Assembly (NCBI GenBank): GCA_008828725.1
Contig: MEHQ01002397.1
Span: forward strand, 124,001-188,000
Reading direction: 5' to 3'
DNA length: 64,000 nt
Origin: Saccharina japonica
Taxonomy: Eukaryota; Sar; Phaeophyceae; Laminariales; Laminariaceae
The translations under genes were made by a program, and so were the position numbers. Positions 22,975 through 34,636 of this stretch are shown here, one piece after another. The notes below the pieces were generated by a model. That model saw only the letters and a program-made list of their open reading frames with translations. It searched no databases and was not told the DNA's origin. Each line of letters starts with the position of its first letter. Within the stretch, counting starts at the first letter, position 1.

Positions 22975-25372
22975 CACACCTCGGATAACGTAACACTTAA
23001 CGTTTTATGTTAATGTTACGCGCCGCCAGCGGAAAAAAATAAAAAAATCGAAACATTACAACATTACGTTACTACGTTATCTAATTTCCGGATTTTGTGA
23101 TAGCATAGTGTTAGTGCGTTACGATATTGGCGGGCGATCGCGAAACATTATGTTAGAGTGTTACCTTGATCCCGTGATGACCGCAGTATAAGTGTTACGG
23201 TGTTAAAGTAGGGCAGCCCATAGCGAGTAACACTGTGTTAGTGTGTTACCGAAATCCCTAGTTGCCATCGTAACACACGTTATAGGGATAACGTACTTAC
23301 ATGGTCAATGAAGCGTTAACATTATGTTACCGTGTTATCGATATCAGCCCGCAGCGAGTAACGTTATGTTAGTGTGTTAGCGGAATTATTTGTTGCTGCC
23401 GTAACACACTTTAAACGGATAACGTACATGGTCCAATAAACGTTTACATAACACTATGTGTTAGTGTGCTAGCTGAATGACCAATAGTACGTTAACATTG
23501 TGTTACCGTGTCAGCGACACCAGCCCGTAGCGAGTAACAAGCAGTATGTTAGCATGTTACCTTATTCTTACTTGCTACCTTGGCACACTTCAGACTGATA
23601 ACCAACGTACATGGCCAATTAAAGGCTTACATAACACTACAGTACGCGGCACCAGTTAAGAATCTCTTAATTCTGACCAGGCTGGAATTATTATGTAAGG
23701 CAGGGTGTGTCCTACACTATTTTCAGTACAAAAGAGGCCTTGTTCTTATTTCCGTCTGAAAATCCAGCCTTGAATGATTAACTGCCGAATTATTAAGTGC
23801 TGTCGCGTTCTGAATGGGAGCGTGTTAGCGGAATTCCTTGTGGATATCCTAACACACGTTATAAGAGGGTTAACGTAACTATGTATATAGTCAATAAAAC
23901 GTCGACATTATTATATGTTAACGTATCAGCGGCAGCAGCAGCAGTCCGTATCGAGCGACGTATTGCCAGGCCCACCCTCCTGCTGATGAGGGGACGAAGA
24001 AGCTCTGCTGCTGTAAATATCCTACAGCAGTAGGAGTGGTGGCACCTATGTTACGAGAATATCTGTTGTTGTGGACAGGTATATACGAATCACAGGTGCA
24101 GAGTTTTCGTCTTCAAATTATGCCGAATATCAATGCCGCTTTGGGGAACCAGGAGACACACAACATATGAAATACTTGTACAGAGGGTTCCAGGGTTAGA
24201 CCCACAAGCCGAGCGTAAAGCGACCTATACTGATGCTGCTGATGCTGCTAAGGCTGGTGTTCTGCTGCTGCTGTATGCTGTATGCTGCGATATGTTTTTC
24301 TTGAAAGAAAAATAAATAACTCAAACGGCACGTATTATATACATACGCAGATGTCCATTCGCGTTGGTTCAGCACAATCAGTATTCCGTATTCCCCCAAC
24401 GTGATGCATTGCAGATTTGACTACTGCAGGTACTGAGGTCGCGCCTCATACCCACTACGAGTAAATTATCAGTAACTGTGAGACTGGGATGTCAGCAAAA
24501 ATGGATAACACGGCTACATTATGTTACTCCGCGACGCCGCTTTAGAGCGTGGGAAGATCCAAAGAAAGGGTGACGTAATAACATTACGTTGGATTGACTC
24601 CGGCCCCCACGGTAACTCAGTAACATAATGTTACGCCCGGATTGATTATTATGGTAACACAGTAACATGATGTTAAAATCAGATATTTACTGACAGTAAC
24701 ACCGTAACATAATGTTAGGCAGACCTCAGCATTTAGGCTATTTAATAACATCCTAACATAGTGTTACGTATCGGCCGGCTAAGACTAACGTACCTAGCGT
24801 ATGTTAAATGTTACGTTTTCCGACCATATAGCAATCAGACTGGGGGTCGGAATAACGTAGTGTTAGTAGTGCTGGACACTATGTTAGTGTTACGTTAGTG
24901 TGTTATTTGTAACACAATGTTAGGTTTAGTAGTGCTGACCAGCATGGTAACGTTATGTTAGGGTGTTATGTATAACACTCATTCGAAGGGTAACACAATG
25001 TTAGTGTGTTTTCTCTAACGCTCCGTGGACAGTAACATTATGTTATCGTGTTAGTAAATCTGCAGATATCGATCTGGGAATGTTAGAGTGATAACGTACG
25101 TGCTCGGTCAGAGCCTAACACTATGTTAAAGTGTTAGTTGAAGGACGGATCACGGTGTAACATAACGTTAAGGTGTGTGCACGTTCGTGGGTTTTCAGTT
25201 AACACTGTGTTACCGCGTTACCGTGATTGCCCCTCCAGTGTTAACACTGTGTTACCACGTTACCGTAATTGCCCCTCCAGTGTTAACACTATGCTAGTGC
25301 GTTGCCAAGTCCCTGTGTTAGGCCCCATAACGTAGATAAGTGTTATCCGATTGTTACGTTATCCGAGGTGTG
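22975..25372. mobile_element. 2.4-kb inverted-repeat element filled with TAACATAATGTTA palindromes
   Basis: Perfect 21-bp terminal inverted repeats (CACACCTCGGATAACGTAAC plus one more base) at 22975-22995 and 25352-25372. The flanks GAATATTTA (left) and GAATATTAA (right) fit a 9-bp target duplication with one mismatch. Across the element, words such as TAACATAATGTTA, TAACACTATGTTAG and GTGTTACCGTGTTA recur every 20-60 bases in both orientations. The centre (about 23640-24480) is poorer in the motif and contains a small MITE. No transposase is seen. A 9-bp duplication would fit a Mutator-like element, but superfamily is inferred weakly. Confidence 0.7.
23640..23812. mobile_element. 173-bp TA-targeting MITE (CAGTACGCG ends)
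   Basis: CAGTACGCGGCACCAGTTAA at the left end and the inverted CAGAACGCGACAGCACTTAA at the right match at about 17 of 23 positions. TA lies immediately to the left (23638-23639). The right-end sequence is nearly identical to the end of another copy at 33143-33166. CAGT ends with TA targets suit the Tc1/mariner superfamily. It is non-coding and nested in the palindrome-rich element. Confidence 0.6.
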
Positions 25373-28216
25373 GAATATTAACAATTCAAATTATTAGTAC
25401 GTACACAAGGCTTTCCTACGGAGTGATCATAGTAAAGGCGACGCAAGAAATACCGGCTACCAACAACATCAGCAGCAAAACCTACAGCAGCAACTACACT
25501 GGTGCATCTTCAACTAAAACCGAGGAGTGAGGACAAAACGTTTACGTAAGCGAAGAAAGAAGCTACAAATACAGTAGAGTAAACAACGTGTAGGTACGAA
25601 CTCTCGCCTTTTCGGTATCATGCTGCCACTTGTTGGCCATACCCAACACGAAGCGAGTTGACCGTGGCTTGGTTTTATGTCGAGAGTCGAGTCCAAAGTC
25701 CTGTCGTCGTTTAAAGGTCTGTCGTCGTACGTATGAGCTCATGTGTATCAGCGTGTTGATACTGTTGCTGTTTGAAGTTGATCGAGGAAAAATCAAATTG
25801 CCCTGCCTGAAAAAAAACTTTATATGTTCGTACTGCTGTAAAATAATTTGACAAAACAATATTTTTAGGCCTCGCTTTTCCTACATCGATCGATGTACAT
25901 GAAGGAGCAGCCGCAGCCCCAACAACAACATACGAAACAGCAGCAGTAGCAACATCACAGGAGTACAAACATACCCACAACCACCGCTGGTACACAGCGC
26001 GCGGAATCTGGTGCGCGTTCTCTCGTGTTCCTTTCTTGTTTTTGTGTTATGTTGTTGAATTGATCTTGCGATGCTATTTTTGACTGCTAATAATATGTAC
26101 AGATACAAGCAGTACCTGGTTTGTATGCACACAAACGTTGCAGGCAAACGCCTAGCCTTTCGTGAGTGTTGAGAACGAAGCATACCTATATCTATAGCTA
26201 TTGTAGCAGACGACTTCAGCTGGCGTATTATACGTACGCTCGACTCACGGCCATACTGCCGAATGTTGCATTGTGCTGCTGTAGAGCGTGTAGGCGCAAT
26301 GTGTAGGAATGGGGGCCAGGGATTGGTCGTACTGGCTGAAGTCTTGTACTGACTGGCTGAAGTCTTGCTACTCGTACGCAAGGATGAACAACATCGCCAA
26401 CTGAAAGTTGTGGCGGACGTGTTGTGGGGTTTTGAACTGCGTGTGGCATATAGTATGGCAAATCATACGTTGTTTGCTTGTGCTGACGAGGTTTTGGCTC
26501 TTTCCTGTGTGTTTTACTTGCCCGTTGACGAAGTAGGGGCTCTTGTTTTGTCGGCTACTCAATTGTACTGACGACGAAGACCTGGCCGAAAGCTAAAGAA
26601 AAAAAAAGAAAAAACTCCTGAAAGCACGGCTAAAAAAAAACTCGTGAAAGGGCTGGTGGAAGAACGGCTCTCTGTTCGGTAGAAGACTTCCCTTTAGAGT
26701 TATTGTAAGAAGGGAGTTAATTGTGTTTTTGCAGTTGGGTTGCGATTAGTCCGCCAAAAATTACAGTTGTATGGGGGATTAGTGTGGCCACAATGAGTTG
26801 CAACTTTACAGTACATTAAAAGCTAGCTTACAGCAAACCTTCGAAATGCGGTCGACGCAAGATACGTATAGTAATAAGATTGTGCCCCCGCCGCACGTAG
26901 TACCTCAGCAGTAGCAGAGCAGCGGCAAACAATACACAGCTGCAGCCTATACTGTGGTCTATGCTGGTCCATGGACGGGTCGACAATGTGCACCTGCTTT
27001 TTTCATCAGACCCGAAGACAGGTGTACGTACGAGTATCGTTTACGAGTATTGTATGATACCCGTACCTTGGAACGTACTTCGTATATACGGGCACGACTG
27101 GTTTACTTTTTAAGGAGCAATTAATATGTAAATTCCCGTGGATTTCCTGTGAAAAATAAATATAAAAGCGTGGCTCTCGTGCAGACGTACAGCAGTACAT
27201 AAAAAATAAGCTATTAGCCGGGCAACTAACTACGTACGCTACAGCACTACCTGATAGTCTGTGATCTGCACAGCAGCAGCAAAGTAATATGTATAGTTAT
27301 GTTTGTGAAATTTTCGCACTTTTCGCAACTTATCTCTTCGTACGAGCACTTTTCGGCAAAACGCTAAGTACCCCGACACAGCAAGCCCGCCCGGACACAT
27401 TGGTCGAGTTTTGGGCTCGATCCGAGCTCTGTGGCTCGCGTGGCGGGCGCTCGAAGTTTTTTTTCCCGCGGGAGTGGATAAGCCGATTTCCCGGGCTTTC
27501 TGCATGAGGCCGTGTTTCGTACGTACGTGCCAGTAAATAATACCGTAATGTCCTGTTGTTTGCCCCGCTTTCACGGGCTGATCATGAGCACACAGGAGAG
27601 CCCAGACACAGATAGACAACATAACATGTGCAGAGAGCACAACGTTACAACTCTGCCTAATAAACACCAGCAGGTAACACCGTGCGTGGGTGACACACCC
27701 ATCTGCGCTGTTCTGCTGTGGCTTAGCTGTGTCTATCGGAGCCTGCCCCGTAATCCACCATCTACCTTTCAGTTGTCCTGATGTGTGCGACTGACTCACG
27801 CTCACGCTAGCCGGAAATGTAATGGCCTCTTTAATCCAATATCATACGAGTAGGATCTTGGAGTATACCAACTGCTGTCCTTATATTTTCGATTGTTTGT
27901 GTTTCTTCCCTGAAGCTCACCCCAGAAATCTACGAGACATCAGACAACACGCGACGAACACAAACGAGGTCACAGCCCCGCCTAGAAGCACAAGCAGCAG
28001 CAGGCGTTCCTGTGGCAGGTTCGCCGGGTACTGCTGTAGCTGTTAGTGGTTACTTCATCGGGGGCTTGCACATCCGTCATCAGCAATCACACCACACCTC
28101 TCTCTCTCTTGTGCGCTGCTGTCTGCTGCCTGCCTGTGGTTGCATGATGTATGTGTCGTGCGCCTGGCGCGAGTCGCGACAAATAATACTGTACCGGTAT
28201 TTGGGCAAATCATTTT
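25373..28216. other. No recognised gene; CAG/CTG-rich and simple-sequence patches
   Basis: Interrupted CAG-type triplets occur at 25440-25500 and 25905-25960, with A-rich runs at 26600-26640. The longest ORF (27239-27805, minus, 188 codons) has a random-looking composition, no motif and no conserved partner in the window. I see no transposon ends and no gene I can support. Confidence 0.4.
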
Positions 28217-28290
28217 TGGTCATATAGTCAAATGGTCACCATGTCCGATTTTGAATGTGAAGGCTTGAGTTCGATCCTCATACTCGTAGC
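28217..28290 (+). repeat. tRNA-like sequence with pol III A and B boxes (pseudogene or SINE head)
   Basis: TAGTCAAATGG at 28225-28235 fits an A box and GAGTTCGATCCTC at 28267-28279 fits a B box at normal tRNA spacing. A T-arm-like TGAG/CTCA stem surrounds the B box. The acceptor stem does not pair convincingly, so I do not call a working tRNA gene. A T-rich tract follows directly. It may be a decayed tRNA or the head of an uncharacterised SINE. Confidence 0.45.
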
Positions 28291-29665
28291 GATGCATTTT
28301 TTTATTTTTATTTTTGTATTATTGCGCGTATAATATAACCCAGACCCCACATATATAAGACAGACAGCAAACAAAAACCAAGTGGATTTTTTTACGTAGG
28401 CAGGTTTGGTCGAGAGTTTCAGCCCCTTCTTCGGTGCATCCTTTTCTACTTCTTCTGCAAATACTATCCCACCACTACTGTTGTACGAGAACTGCTGTGT
28501 CCCATATGTCACGCGTGCGTGCGTGTGCGGTATCCTGACCTTGAGCGCCACAACAATAAAATATTGACAAATTTTAATATAATAAAAAAATTGGCGGGAT
28601 CCTTAACAAATCTCTAACGGTCGAGTCAATATTAATGGTTCCATCATATTTCCGAGTATGTTTTATCCCCAAAAATGCAGGTGCAGTTTTTTAAACGTCT
28701 GATTTTATGTATAGTACTACGCAGATATTTCATAACGTCGTACTTATGTACTACCAGTATGCAATATGATATTATGCGTATGATACAATATCGCATGTTT
28801 TTGTATTATAATTTAATAGTAGATTTTCGATTTGTCCTTGCGCCACTCCCCTAGGCACGTCCCGGAGGGGAACCTTGTATAAACTATAAACGCATGCGAT
28901 GATCAAGGAATACAGCAGTGCCGTCCGAGCAGCCACACTCCTTAAACGTGAGCTACCGTCGCAGAAGCCGATTGAGTACTGCTTGCTGTGCTGCAGTACC
29001 ATACAGCAGTACATCATGAGTTCTGCCTGATAGTCTGTATGATCTTCACTCTCTACGCCCACAAAATGCCGGTTGTACAACAGTACACCATGAGCTCTTC
29101 TACCTGATCGTCTGCATTCTGGTATCTCTCGCCGGTGCTGTATATACATGCCGGCAGTCGAGCAACTACGTGGTTATGGTGGTTGCGCACCAAAGCGTCC
29201 ACTACTCGCGCTCGTTGCTGCTGCTGCTGCTGCTGCATGTAGCTGTCACACCCGCAGCCGCATTACTTGGGCATGCGCTATCGTAGCAATTGATCGTGTG
29301 CTGCTGATGTATATCCGATTACCTTTATGGCGATGTCTTCAGCAACTAAGTAGGCGACGAAACTGCTGCTGCTGTCCAAATGCCGGCCATGCTCTGCCTT
29401 GCGTTGGGGTTGACAATCTAAAGTACGGACAGACTACTCGTACAGCAGTCGTGCTGCTGCCAGCAAATAGTAGAAAGCAAGCTATAGTTCGACGAGCTGT
29501 CTATCGAAAGTTGGGCCGTTCGTCACGAAGAAAAGAGGTGTATTACGGTCCGCTCGTAACGACCGACCCAAGTTTACGAAAGTGTCATGTTATCTATATA
29601 TCACAAGAAGGGTGCGCGCTGATCTGAATCCCAGATACCCCACTACCGTAATCATGCGAGAGTTG
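28291..29665. other. No recognised gene; short triplet runs and a local duplication
   Basis: A tract of about seven GCT/CTG triplets lies at 29214-29237. An imperfect tandem duplication of about 75 bases spans 28990-29115, with the shared order CAGTAC, ATGAG, CTGATNGTCTG. The ORFs present are short and translate triplet repeats. Confidence 0.4.
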
Positions 29666-29727
29666 GCACCGGGGTGCGATCGATTTTTAAATGTTTCTAC
29701 GTTGTGTTTTTTATCGCACCCCGGTGC
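29666..29727. other. Strong hairpin, 15-bp perfect stem
   Basis: GCACCGGGGTGCGAT (29666-29680) pairs perfectly with its complement at 29713-29727 across a 32-base AT-rich loop. It could be a very small MITE remnant or a structured RNA or DNA site. There is no associated gene. Confidence 0.5.
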
Positions 29728-29997
29728 TATCTCTCCGATGGGTGCCAACCTTCCGATGGGGGGCAGCAGTATCCTCATCGCATGCCGTGCCATACATAGA
29801 TCATGCGGGGAACCTGAACTTTTTTTAAGCGGGATTGCTTTATATAGAACAGGAGGAACGCCGATTACATTATATAATAATAGGAAGGGGATTTGACATC
29901 TTGGATGGCATTCGTATTCGGGGTATTAATAATATCTGAGGGCCATACGTGAAGCCCGGCCTGAGGCAGATGTCATCTCGCTCGGGGATTAATGAAA

Positions 29998-31013
29998 GGA
30001 TATTTTACAAAAAGGGGTACACCCCCCCTATATCGTGACAAAAGGGGTACATCGGTTTTCGCCGCCGGGAACGCCTATATACTCTGTCAAATCGACTCGA
30101 AATTAAAACCTGTGCGTTTGCCACACTCATATGCCATCTCCCTACCATCCACAGCTTTTTATTTTATTTTTTTTCATGTGTTTAGCGGGTGAACGAGAGC
30201 GATCAAAAGGGGGGGGGTGAGCGTATCCCCCTTTTTGTTATGCCTACGCGAGGGTATCCCCCTTTCCATCTACTTAGTTTGGGAAAGTCCCCCATTTTAC
30301 GTAACGTCCCCCTTTTTGTCACGCTGCGGAGAGATATCCCCCTTTCTGTGTCAAAAAGACCACGGGTAAGTGACCACTCCATGTTCTGGTTATTGTGGCA
30401 CGCCCAACAGACGACGTCTAACGTCGAAAAGACCAACGGCCCATACCTAAGCAAACGTGGTCAGCAGATCAGCATACGTGATGTGCGTATATATCACAAA
30501 TGATTCCGTGAGTACTGCTTGCACACCATATACGAGAGAAGGTCCTGTGACAAGCACATCTGGTTCAGAATCAATCGTGGTTTTCAGGTGTGGCCCTGCA
30601 AATCAATGCAATACATTGGTTGGCGCCCTGTGCCCTGTGGTTCTCAATAATCATCAAGAAGTATACGTAAATATGTACGTACCAAAAGATAGTAGTACTC
30701 CTCTGGTACTACTGCTTGCTGCTGTACGTTTATATATGTAGTAGTGCCGGTACCGCCGTATACGTATACGCGTATATCAGGTACGTACCATGGCTTAAAA
30801 GAGAGGAGAGTCTTATTGTACCAGGACGTGACCTGTTGAGCTGTTCGGTCAGAGTGATGGTTAATATATGACTAAGAGTGTACCGTTAATGGGCTGGGCC
30901 GTTGGATTGGTGTTGACGACCGCCTCTTTAACGAGAACCTCGCCGCCGGTGCTTGTTAGTGTCTCCCCTTTTGTTACGATATATGGGGAGTGTCCCCCTC
31001 TTTGTCAAATGCC
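29998..31013. mobile_element. Inverted-repeat element with ACAAAAAGGGG motifs
   Basis: About 45 bases at the left (from 30002) match, inverted and with several mismatches, the right end down from about 31012. Landmarks in order are ACAAANAGGGG, ACAC, CCCC, TATATCGT and ACAAAAGGGG. The same GACAAAAAGGGGG word, often as CCCCCTTTTTGTC, recurs about six times at 30215-30345 as subterminal repeats. No transposase is present. Exact ends and a target duplication are not resolved, so superfamily is unknown. Confidence 0.6.
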
Positions 31014-31244
31014 CAAAAACAAATAGGGGGGGTCTCTAAAACCAAGTGAAAAAAGGAACAAAAAACGACGAAAAAAAAAAAGAAGAAGGTTTTCGCTCAT
31101 TTCGCCCTGTGATCGCCGCGATCCGGTTTGCTTCTCATTCTGACCTTCCTACTAGTGTGGTGTCGTTTTCTCCTTTTTTTGTGCGCCCTTGATCATACGT
31201 GCATTTGTTTCTTGTACTCGGGGTCTTTCGGGTTTGAACACTCC

Positions 31245-32963
31245 ACAGATGCTCGGAGTATACTCGATACTCGGAGTATACTCGGAGTATCTATTATTTT
31301 TCGTACTCCGAGTACTGAGAGTATTAGAGTACTGTTGGCCTAAATACTCGGAGTACTTGGAGTATGAGCAGTACTGAAGGCCCAGATACTCCGAGTACTG
31401 GGAGTATGAGCTGTAAGTATCCTCGAGTACAAGCAGTACTCGGAGTCAAAACATCTAAATTACTCCGAGGACTCCGAGTATCGAGATTATTGGACACCGA
31501 AATACTGCGAGTACACAAAGTACCTGAAGTATTTTTTTCTCGAAAATACTCTAATTATACTCCGAGGTACTGGGAGCATCTGTGAATTTTGAAATGCTCT
31601 AATCGCCAGTCACATGATCCCAGAACCTGGGAGGAATAACGGCCAAGTCTTTTAAATGATGCAAATATGCTCCTAACGTACTTCATTCACACTCCGAGTA
31701 TAATCAGAGTATCGAGTAGATTTCGTACTCAGAGTACTTAGAGTATTAGAGTATTGGCGGCCAGAATATCGGAGTACTTGGAGTATGAGTAGTGCTGAAG
31801 CCCCAAATACTCCGAGTACAAGCAGTATCGAAAGTGTTCATACCCGAAATACTCCGAGTACGAGCAGTATCCCGGAGTATCGAACCCCGAAATACTCCGA
31901 ATACACGAAGTACCTGAAGTATTTTATCTCCAGTCCTCATTACTTTACTCCAAGGCACTCGGACCGTCTGTGGAACACTCTCGATACTTCTTGTACTCGG
32001 ACTATTTGGGGGTTCGATACTTTGGGATACTGCTGTACTCCGAGTATCTGTGCGTTCGATACTCCGAATACTCTCTGTACTCGAAGTATTTAGGGATCCT
32101 GCACTGCTCGTACTTTGAGTACTCGGAGTATTTCGGCATTTCATACTGCGAATACTTCCAATACTCGGAGTATGTCATGTTTTCATACTCCGAGGTATAA
32201 GACATACTCGGAGTATTTCGGGATGATATACTCCGAGGTACTCCGGGTTAGAGTATAACTTGGAGTATGTTACTCGAATCTGAAGTATGTCGGTGTTCAA
32301 TACTCCCGATACTCGGAGTACTCCGAGTAATGTGATGTTTGTACTCCGGGTACTGCTTGTAGTCGAGGATAAGTAGTGCTCATACTACCAACACGTAGTA
32401 TTTGGGCCTTCGATACTGCTCATACTCCAAGTACTCCGCGTATTTAGACCGCCAGTACTCTACAACTCCCAGTACTCGGAGTACGAAACGATACTCGATA
32501 TTCCGAGTATACTCGGACTATCGAGTATACTCGGAGCATCTGTGCATCATTTTAAAGACTCGGCCGTCAGTACCCACAGGTTCTGGGAGCATGTGATTGG
32601 CGTTAATAGCATCTTAAAATTCACAGATGCTCCCATTACCTGGGATCATAATTAGAGTATTTGATTGAAATAATACTTCAGGTAATTTGTGTACTCGCAG
32701 TATTTCTGTGTTCAATACTCTCGATACTCGGAGTACTCGGAGTAATTTAGATGTTTGTACTCCGGGTACTGCTTGTACTCGAGGATAATTACAGCTCATA
32801 CTCTCAGTACTCGGAGTATTTGGGCCTTCAGTACTGCTCATACTCCAAGTACTCCGAGTATTTAGGCCACCAGTAGTACTCCAACACTCTCAGTACTCGG
32901 AGTACGAAAACTACTCGATGCTGCGAGTATACTCGGAGTATCGAGTATTCTCGGAACATCGGT
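31245..32963. repeat. TACTCCGAGTA repeat locus 2, inverted arrangement with ~400-bp arms
   Basis: Module A runs forward at 31245-31661 and module B at 31662-31985. The right half (about 31986-32963) is inverted. Reading 32963 backwards reproduces module A for some 400 bases, then the C-like module seen at 19825-20300. The locus is therefore A-B-C'-A', a unit with terminal inverted arms of about 400 bp, and locus 1 (A-B-C) is a differently arranged relative. All parts are dense in TACTCCGAGTA-type near-palindromes. No coding potential is credible. The right end abuts a TA-flanked MITE at 32965. Confidence 0.72.
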
Positions 32964-32964
32964 A

Positions 32965-33166
32965 CAATCTTGACATCCGCGCAAGAAAAAAATGCCGCAT
33001 AGAACGCCTTTCTTTGCAGAACAAGAATTTGAATAGTAAGAAACTGTCGTTTTGCACCTCTTCGCCCAATAAGAAATAGGATTTTTGAATCTCTGCTCAA
33101 ATTGGAGAGAAAATTCGACGCGAGACTGAGCCAAAATAGGAATTTCTTAAGTGCTGTCGCGTACTG
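32965..33166. mobile_element. 202-bp TA-flanked MITE (CAGTACGCG family)
   Basis: The right end, read inward, is CAGTACGCGACAGCACTTAA, nearly the same as the MITE end at 23640-23812. The left end is more diverged (CAATCTTGACATCCGCGCAA). TA flanks both sides (32963-32964 and 33167-33168). The interior contains AATAAGAAATAGG, reminiscent of the ends of the pogo-like element at 34637. Non-coding. Confidence 0.55.
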
Positions 33167-33168
33167 TA

Positions 33169-33417
33169 TCGATCCCTGAAGATGATGTGGTAGAAACATA
33201 ATTTAAAGCAGCTACCAGCATGATATATTAAACGAGGTCCGTACGTACAGTAGATTATAATGAGGAGGTATTGATGCGAGAAGGCCGAAGTACTTCGAGC
33301 ATCAATAGATGCTCTTCATAATTGGTTGGGTGTCTGCCCGTGGGGGTGTGCCCCTGCTCGCGAACGGACACAAACTGACAAAAAACAGTTCTGAAAGCTG
33401 CCACAGCGTGGCTTTAT
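33169..33417. other. No recognised feature
   Basis: Short interval between two mobile elements. I see no ORF or repeat that can be supported. Confidence 0.4.
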
Positions 33418-33421
33418 TTAA

Positions 33422-34119
33422 GGGGCCCCTTCGGTCATCATGAAACACGAGTCTTCCATCGTTGAAAAATATATATTTTTCGTTTTTTTTACAGCAGCAA
33501 TACTATTTCTGGAATAATAACACTATATCAGTACTCCTTACCGAAAACGGCATAGCTCCAGTTCTAATGCTCAGTATTTCGCCCATAGAGTATGTGCAAA
33601 GAGCCTAGACCATTGTCAACATTTGTGTCTCGGGAGGCATATCAATCAGACGCCTTGGTCGTCACGAACAGTGCCTCTAAAGATGAACATTTCCTTAGTC
33701 TCGGGAGGCATATCGATCCGACACCTTGGTCGTCACGAAACGTGCCTCCAAAGATGCACATTTCCTTGATCAGACGCCTTGGTCGTCACGAAAAGTGCCT
33801 CTAAAGATGCACATTTCCTTAAAGGAAATGTTCATCTTTAGCGAAAGGAAATGTGCATCTTTAGAGGCCTTTTTCGTGACGACCAAGGCGTCTGATCGAT
33901 ATGCCTCCCGAGACACAAATGTTGACCATGGTCTAGGCTCTTTGCAAATACTCTATGGGCGAAATACTGAGCATTAGAACTGGAGCTATACCGTTTTCTG
34001 TAAGGAGTACTGATATGGTGTTATTATACCAGAAGTAGTATTGCTGCTGTAAAAAAAACGAAAAGTATATATTTTTCAACGATGGCAGACTCGTGTTTCA
34101 TCATGACCGAAGGGGCCCC
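33422..34119. mobile_element. Foldback element with ~250-bp arms between TTAA sites
   Basis: The two halves are inverted copies of each other. 33422-33660 and about 33865-34119 match at roughly 90% or more. Both ends read GGGGCCCCTTCGGTCAT inward and are flanked by TTAA (33418-33421 and 34120-34123), pointing to a TTAA-targeting superfamily such as piggyBac or Kolobok. The centre has a short tandem of GTCGTCACGAA and CTAAAGATG words and a tight hairpin around ATTTCCTTAAAGGAAAT. It is non-coding and is expected to extrude as a long cruciform. Confidence 0.8.
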
Positions 34120-34429
34120 TTAACGAATCCTTAATATTGAGGTTTGTCCGTCCGTCCGCACGTCCCTCGTTCTTCGTTCGGTTTGCTTCTTTGCTTTAGG
34201 CGTGCGACGCGTACACTGAACCGATTCAGACGCGTTCGGGACTGGGAGACGCCCGCTATTTGTGCCGACCGTCCTGTGCTGCTCGTGTCGAAAGCCGTGC
34301 CGAGATCGGAGAGCTAGGCGGTAGTGACTGTCATAATTGGTTACCACAGTGACAATTGTCACCGAGATTATTTTCCTCGCGGGAGTCAACCCTCCGCACA
34401 CTGCAGACGAGCCGCCCACACGCACAGAT

Positions 34430-34620
34430 TGCAACCACAGCACCACCACCACCACCACCACCACCCACCACCACACGACCCCCAGCCACCACCACCAGCC
34501 AAGCAGCAGGGGCACCTGAAGCTTGTGGCTCGTGCTCGTGGTGGCTGGGGGTCGTGTAGTGGTGGTGTCGTGGGCCTGTGGTGTGTGATGTGTGTGTGAC
34601 TTGGCTGAGCGTTTGCTGTA
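34430..34620 (+). repeat. CCA-rich hairpin repeat, copy 1
   Basis: A CCA triplet run (34440-34475) leads into a hairpin with a 17-bp perfect stem (34476-34492 with 34538-34554) and a 45-base loop containing AGCAGCAGGGGCACCTGAAG. It ends in GTGTGTGATGTGTGTGTGAC and TTGGCTGAGCG. The same organisation recurs at 37160-37320 with the loop reversed. Gly, His and Trp-rich ORFs here are translations of the triplet repeat. Confidence 0.7.
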
Positions 34621-34636
34621 ATGGCATACTCGTATA

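Noticed and set aside
22975-25372. CRISPR-like or satellite reading of the TAACATAATGTTA field
   Set aside because: Motifs lie in both orientations at irregular spacing and the whole is bounded by perfect inverted repeats. A transposon explains it better.
27239-27805. 188-codon minus-strand ORF
   Set aside because: No motif, random-looking composition, no partner copy in the window, and shorter open frames on the opposite strand. Probably chance in sequence of balanced composition.
28217-28290. Functional tRNA gene
   Set aside because: A and B boxes are present, but the acceptor stem does not pair and no clear anticodon arm can be drawn.
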